A stretch of DNA of 64,000 nucleotides, from contig JAHWIC010000002.1 in NCBI GenBank assembly GCA_019322805.1, positions 62,001 through 126,000 of the forward strand. The letters run 5' to 3'. Under the pieces are notes generated by a model. That model was not told where the DNA came from, did no database searches, and worked only from the letters and a program-made list of their open reading frames with translations. The position numbers and the translations under genes were made by a program. Every line of letters starts with the position of its first letter. Positions within the stretch are counted from its first letter, which is position 1. Origin of the DNA: Candidatus Woesearchaeota archaeon. GTDB lineage: Archaea > Nanobdellota > Nanobdellia > Woesearchaeales > JAHWIC01. Shown in pieces: positions 60,507 through 64,000 of the stretch.

Positions 60507-61040
60507 ATGAGGAAACTTAATCCATTAAAGGTAATCAAATTTGCGGCAGTGTTTGTTGTCGTGGTTTTTCTGCTAGCAGCTTTCTTCCTTAATCAGATAA
60601 AAACAGAGATAATGCACCTTATAGAAATCTACGGCTACATAGCTGTTTTCTTCATAACATTAATTGTAGAAAGCTTAGCTCAGCCAATAGGGCCTGAAAT
60701 CCCTTTGGTTTCAGGAAAGATTCTTGGCTTGAATATGGCTTATACAGCTTTGATAACAATCATTGGAAGTGTCTTAGCAAGCTTTATCAACTATAGGGTT
60801 GGCAAGGTGTTTCAAGAGAGGGTTAATAAGAGCGAAAAATACATTAAATTTATTGAATGGTACAAAAGGCATGGAAAGTACGGCTTGTTAGTTGCTGCTC
60901 TAGGGCCAGTACCATATGTTCCTTTCTGCTGGTTCTCTGGCGCATTTGGCTTATCAATAAAGAAATTTATTTTCTTTGGATTATTCCCGAGAATTCTTAG
61001 GATTGTTTTTATCTCCTATATTCTAAATCTGATTTTTTAG
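60507..61040 (+). CDS. VTT/DedA-like membrane protein
   Basis: 177 residues; about five membrane helices. GPEIPLVSGKILGLNMAYTA and LGPVPYVPFCWFSGAFGLS are DedA/VTT blocks. Shorter than the two copies near 38 kb. The end overlaps rdgB by 18 bp tail to tail. Confidence 0.85.
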   Translation: MRKLNPLKVIKFAAVFVVVVFLLAAFFLNQIKTEIMHLIEIYGYIAVFFITLIVESLAQPIGPEIPLVSGKILGLNMAYTALITIIGSVLASFINYRVGKVFQERVNKSEKYIKFIEWYKRHGKYGLLVAALGPVPYVPFCWFSGAFGLSIKKFIFFGLFPRILRIVFISYILNLIF

Positions 61041-61574
61041 ATAATTAACCAACTTTAAAACAGCCCTTCTCCTGAACTTCTTAACTTCCTCAATATCATC
61101 CATTTCTCCATAAGTTTTCTTAGAGCCTTCAGGAATAAATATGGGGTCATGGCCAAAGCCGTGAGTGCCTTTTATCTTCTTTGCAATCTTTCCTTTCTCT
61201 TTTCCTAAGAATGAAACTGGTTTTTTACTTGGTTCACAATAACCAACTGCGCTTCTGTATTCACAGTTTCTATTTCTGACTCCTTTCATAAGCTTAAGAA
61301 GCCCTTTCAAACCAATTCTTTTATGGATATAAGCAGAGCATGTTCCTGGAAAATCATTTAATGCTTTAATAAATAAACCAGAATCTTCAACAACAATTAT
61401 TCTCTTTAATTTATCAGCAAGCTGTTTTGCAGCTAGTCTTGCGATTTCTTCAGGAGCATCGCTTCTTAGCTCTGGATAATCAATGCTAAGTTGTTTGACT
61501 CTAACCTTTGGCTCGAGTATCTGCTTGAACTCGCGTACTTTGCCTTTATTTTGCGTTACAAAGTTAATTATCAT
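61023..61574 (-). CDS. rdgB: XTP/dITP pyrophosphatase (Ham1 family)
   Basis: 183 residues from MIINFVTQNKGKVREFKQIL (a codon set upstream, MSIA, is also open). VVEDSGLFIKALNDFPGTCS and GTHGFGHDPIFIPEGSKKTY match the family. Hydrolyses non-canonical purine triphosphates, keeping the nucleotide pool clean. Confidence 0.93.
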   Translation of the reverse strand: MIINFVTQNKGKVREFKQILEPKVRVKQLSIDYPELRSDAPEEIARLAAKQLADKLKRIIVVEDSGLFIKALNDFPGTCSAYIHKRIGLKGLLKLMKGVRNRNCEYRSAVGYCEPSKKPVSFLGKEKGKIAKKIKGTHGFGHDPIFIPEGSKKTYGEMDDIEEVKKFRRRAVLKLVNYLKNQI

Positions 61575-61648
61575 GGCTATTGACATTTGTCATAGCTATA
61601 TAAAAGTTTCTTTAAGCTTTGGATTATTACTTACTAGTAGTCACAATA

Positions 61649-61663
61649 GAAAGATTTAAATAT
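61649..61663 (+). promoter_or_regulatory. Promoter module of the first paralogous gene
   Basis: GAAAGATTTAAATAT begins exactly 36 bp before ATG 61685; the identical 15-mer at 62692 also lies 36 bp before its ATG. Confidence 0.55.
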
Positions 61664-61684
61664 GTAAAAATTAACCTAATAAGT

Positions 61685-62650
61685 ATGGCAGAAGACATTC
61701 CAGAAGGCATACCAGTAGAGGAGTTTTGTAAAAAAAAGGGTATTAGTTATGGAGACTTTGTTTTAGCTAAACCTAAACTCAAAAACCTGGGAATTTTACA
61801 CCAATTTAGGGGAGTTCAGTATATCCGCCCAGAAGATGAGGGATATTTAAAAGCATTTTTGCAAGGCGATGAGTCAGAACTTGAGGAAACAGCTTCGCAA
61901 GCAAGGCCAGCAGTGCCAAGCCCAACAGCAATGATAGCTCCTCCAACAGAGTTATCAGAAAAGGAAGTTGATGCTTTAGTAGATGAAGTTGCTGAAGAAC
62001 GAACAAGACATATTCCACAAGAATTAGTTCAACAAGCAACGGGTGAAGGGGGTACTTCTAGAGAAACTGCTGAAAAGAGCAGTGATTGGGAAACTATAGT
62101 AGACGAACGTATTAATAGGAGCGTTCCGCCTAAAACTAGGTATGCTCCTGCACCACCCCAAGGAGCTATGCCCCCTCGGATGAGTGATTTAGCTGCACGA
62201 TCACGTTCAAATAGGTTATTATACGACATGATAAGGCAAAACGAAAAGAGTACTCCTAAAGATAGCCAACACGCAGATTATAGAACAGAAAGACAGGTTG
62301 ATACTGCGACAGCATACCAGGAGAAGCCATCACAAGATGAATTGATAGCTGGTGTAGATGCCAGTATGGCAGCAATAGGTATGCTTGTCCAGATGGGCAT
62401 ACAGGATATTAAGGGAATTAATGTTGCTCTCCCATGTGTTATGAGCTTTTTAGAAAGATGCGATGGCCTTAGAGAGGCAAGTGACCCATACAGCAGGATA
62501 AGTGTTTCTCTGCTTGAAAAGGGTTTAAATGATTTTTTTAAGGGATACACTAGATTTTGTAGTGATTGTACTGATAGAGGGAAAAGTTTCGAAGGTGTTG
62601 AGGAGATTGTGGTTGCTTATGAAATGTCTCCAGATGCAGTAAAAAGTTGA
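61685..62650 (+). CDS. Uncharacterised protein with N-terminal HTH-like module and Pro/Ala linker
   Basis: 321 residues from ATG 61685, supported by the TATA box 36 bp upstream; the frame open to 61619 crosses the promoter. Residues 1-60 (EDIPEGIPVEEFCKKKGISY, then LAKPKLKNLGILHQFRGVQY) resemble an HTH or MerR-like module. Then comes a low-complexity linker (about 65-215) and a helical C-terminal domain with two Cys (CDGL, CSDC). A paralogue of the next gene by architecture. Confidence 0.68.
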   Translation: MAEDIPEGIPVEEFCKKKGISYGDFVLAKPKLKNLGILHQFRGVQYIRPEDEGYLKAFLQGDESELEETASQARPAVPSPTAMIAPPTELSEKEVDALVDEVAEERTRHIPQELVQQATGEGGTSRETAEKSSDWETIVDERINRSVPPKTRYAPAPPQGAMPPRMSDLAARSRSNRLLYDMIRQNEKSTPKDSQHADYRTERQVDTATAYQEKPSQDELIAGVDASMAAIGMLVQMGIQDIKGINVALPCVMSFLERCDGLREASDPYSRISVSLLEKGLNDFFKGYTRFCSDCTDRGKSFEGVEEIVVAYEMSPDAVKS

Positions 62651-62691
62651 TAGCTGATTCTGTGGTTGTTACTCAGTAGTGATTAAAAAGC

Positions 62692-62706
62692 GAAAGATTT
62701 AAATAT
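62692..62706 (+). promoter_or_regulatory. Promoter module of the second paralogous gene
   Basis: The same 15-mer GAAAGATTTAAATAT, again 36 bp before the ATG (62728), and the start context TTAGTATGGC resembles TAAGTATGGC of the first gene. Confidence 0.55.
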
Positions 62707-62727
62707 TATGAGTTAATCTAGCTTAGT

Positions 62728-63888
62728 ATGGCTAAGGATAGAGCAATAAAGCGTGTATTGCCGCCTCAGGATATAGCAGGCAGGACTATTGATGATTTCT
62801 GTAGAGCTCATAAGCTAAAACCTGAGGCTGTTGGGATGAGAGAAAAAATACGGCTTGAAGAAAACGGATATTTAGTTCGGTCATCAAGATACAAAGATAA
62901 TCCATGGGTAATTCCAACAAAATGTGACGGTAAGGCCCTAAAACTTATTCAGGGCGGTTTTTTTAGCCGGTTATTTGGTGGTGGAAAAAAGACTCAGGCA
63001 TACGCAGCACCACAAAAACCAAAGGCTCAAACATCTGAAGTTGATTCTACAAGTGCACCTAGTGAGGAGAATGTTCCGCTTGAGTCAAGGGTCACTCCTA
63101 AAAGTACCCCGGCTGTAGGGTCAGCTACAACACCAGCACCAGCTGTTCCATCTTCAGGAATTCCACTTGCGGGAGGTCCAGAAGCATCCAGAGGCTCATA
63201 TGAAGACCATGAACCAGCAGGCTCAGCTACAGGACCAGCATTCGCAGGAACTGGGCAATGGCAAGTCCCAACTCCACCTATATGTGCTCCTACTTATCAG
63301 GCAACCAAGGTTTGTACTTATAAAACCCATCCTGAATTAGCAAAAGTAGCTGATATTAATTTTAAAGTGGATGCTGATGGCAAGGTTACAGGTAAAGAAA
63401 TCATAGATTTACTAAGGGAGAGATACAATGCAGAGCCTGGAGTATTAGAAGGTCTCGTCGGGAAGGATTTGTTTCAAAGCATGTCTTATGAAATTTTTGG
63501 CAATGCAAGGGTTCCTGCCAAAAAAGCAGTGGACTATGTCAACGATTTTGGGGATAAATATTCTTTTGAATACTCAGGACCTTCACTAGAAGAGTTATCT
63601 GCGGGTGGTGCTCCAGAAGTTGGTGCAGGAAGTGCAAGTGGACAAACAGGGAGATATATAGCATTTGGTGATGAAATGGAAAGGGTTTTTGTGCGGGTTT
63701 TAGGCAGAAAAGCAACAAAAGGAAAAATAGTTGAGATCAGGGATAGCTATATTGGTAACAGGGGGTTTGAACGCAGAGCTGATGGAATATATGTAGACCA
63801 AAATGTAACTCCAAAGGTTCTAAGTAAGGTTTTAGGAATGGACCCTACTGAGGTTGTGGATAAACTTAGGAGACTTGGGATTGAATAA
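62728..63888 (+). CDS. Uncharacterised protein with N-terminal HTH-like module and Ala/Pro/Ser linker
   Basis: 386 residues. The N-terminal about 75 residues (RTIDDFCRAHKLKPEAVGMR, EENGYLVRSSRYKDNPWVIP) parallel those of the preceding gene. GGFFSRLFGGGKK and an Ala/Pro/Ser-rich linker (about 90-195) lead to a mixed domain, and the C-terminal 75 residues (GRYIAFGDEMERVFVRVLGR, ending VVDKLRRLGIE) look like another helical module with LSKVLGMDPTEV. Unrecognised; perhaps DNA-binding. Confidence 0.66.
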   Translation: MAKDRAIKRVLPPQDIAGRTIDDFCRAHKLKPEAVGMREKIRLEENGYLVRSSRYKDNPWVIPTKCDGKALKLIQGGFFSRLFGGGKKTQAYAAPQKPKAQTSEVDSTSAPSEENVPLESRVTPKSTPAVGSATTPAPAVPSSGIPLAGGPEASRGSYEDHEPAGSATGPAFAGTGQWQVPTPPICAPTYQATKVCTYKTHPELAKVADINFKVDADGKVTGKEIIDLLRERYNAEPGVLEGLVGKDLFQSMSYEIFGNARVPAKKAVDYVNDFGDKYSFEYSGPSLEELSAGGAPEVGAGSASGQTGRYIAFGDEMERVFVRVLGRKATKGKIVEIRDSYIGNRGFERRADGIYVDQNVTPKVLSKVLGMDPTEVVDKLRRLGIE

Positions 63889-63894
63889 GCGACA

Positions 63895-64000
63895 TTATTT
63901 AGAGAATTCTTCTACTTTAGCGCCAGTTACTTTAACAAGGTCAGCTGATTTCATCTTTATAGAATGTGTATGCATTCCAGCATTAAACGCAATCTCTTCA
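63895..64000 (-). CDS. Partial CDS at the right edge
   Basis: The last 34 codons of a minus-strand gene whose start lies outside. The visible end reads EEIAFNAGMHTHSIKMKSAD and finishes KVEEFSK before a TAA at 63895-63897. Too short to name. Confidence 0.5.
   Translation of the reverse strand, partial: EEIAFNAGMHTHSIKMKSADLVKVTGAKVEEFSK

Noticed and set aside
1..64000. Insertion sequence or prophage genes
   Set aside because: No transposase, integrase, capsid or terminase motif was seen in any supported gene; only non-coding repeats and scars suggest mobility.

Overview
The window is a dense, AT-rich archaeal chromosome segment. Archaeal markers are Orc1/Cdc6, a two-AAA-domain Cdc48, deoxyhypusine synthase, GatD/GatE, TruD, an HerA-type ATPase, Mre11, the pantoate kinase/phosphopantothenate synthetase pair, class III signal peptides, BRE/TATA promoters with leaderless starts, and GAGGTGAT ribosome sites inside operons. 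The many small or unrecognised lineage-specific proteins, the truncated GatE and the tRNA introns suggest a DPANN-type lineage (Woesearchaeota/Pacearchaeota-like). That placement is inference; no rRNA gene is present to settle it.

Layout. 1-8.6 kb: a type IV pilus-like surface system, with a secretion ATPase and a membrane winged-helix protein on the minus strand and five overlapping pilin-like or von Willebrand genes plus two tandem pilins on the plus strand. 8.7-14 kb: serS, small membrane proteins, orc1/cdc6, acylphosphatase and a SemiSWEET, with four cruciform repeats and a structured leader ahead of two tiny ORFs. 14-18.5 kb: Sua5, a phosphoesterase, a COG2108 radical SAM protein and TatD. 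18.5-23.7 kb: one operon running from polyamine/hypusine synthesis (speD, dhs) into coenzyme A synthesis (panB, panD, coaBC, pantoate kinase, phosphopantothenate synthetase). 24-36.8 kb: a SecB-like protein, cdc48, gatD, PEP carboxykinase, gatE and pyruvate phosphate dikinase. 37-42.4 kb: envelope genes (two VTT proteins around an acyltransferase, a hydrolase, a deacetylase). 42.4-49 kb: a nested repeat, two intron-bearing tRNAs, truD, adk, an Ygr210-type GTPase and an oapABC-like cluster. 48.4-54.2 kb: an HTH-PIN pair, HerA and Mre11. 55.4-59.6 kb: gatC-cyclophilin-gatA-gatB operon. 60-64 kb: macrodomain protein, VTT protein, XTP pyrophosphatase and two paralogous lineage-specific proteins.

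The genes connect in several ways. GatDE and GatCAB would together make Gln-tRNA and Asn-tRNA. Cytosolic PanB and PanD feed pantoate kinase, the synthetase and CoaBC. PEP carboxykinase and pyruvate phosphate dikinase, with adenylate kinase removing AMP, link C3/C4 acids to PEP.

The most unusual content is non-coding: a seven-copy family of 120-140 bp four-way cruciform repeats with compensatory base changes; a tRNA-Arg(CCU) apparently carrying three introns (D-loop, anticodon loop, T-loop); an aberrant intron-containing tRNA-Thr whose 3' end is duplicated around a hairpin array; a GTPase whose last codons are duplicated with synonymous differences; and a hairpin leader that could mask the ribosome site of a 41-aa ORF.
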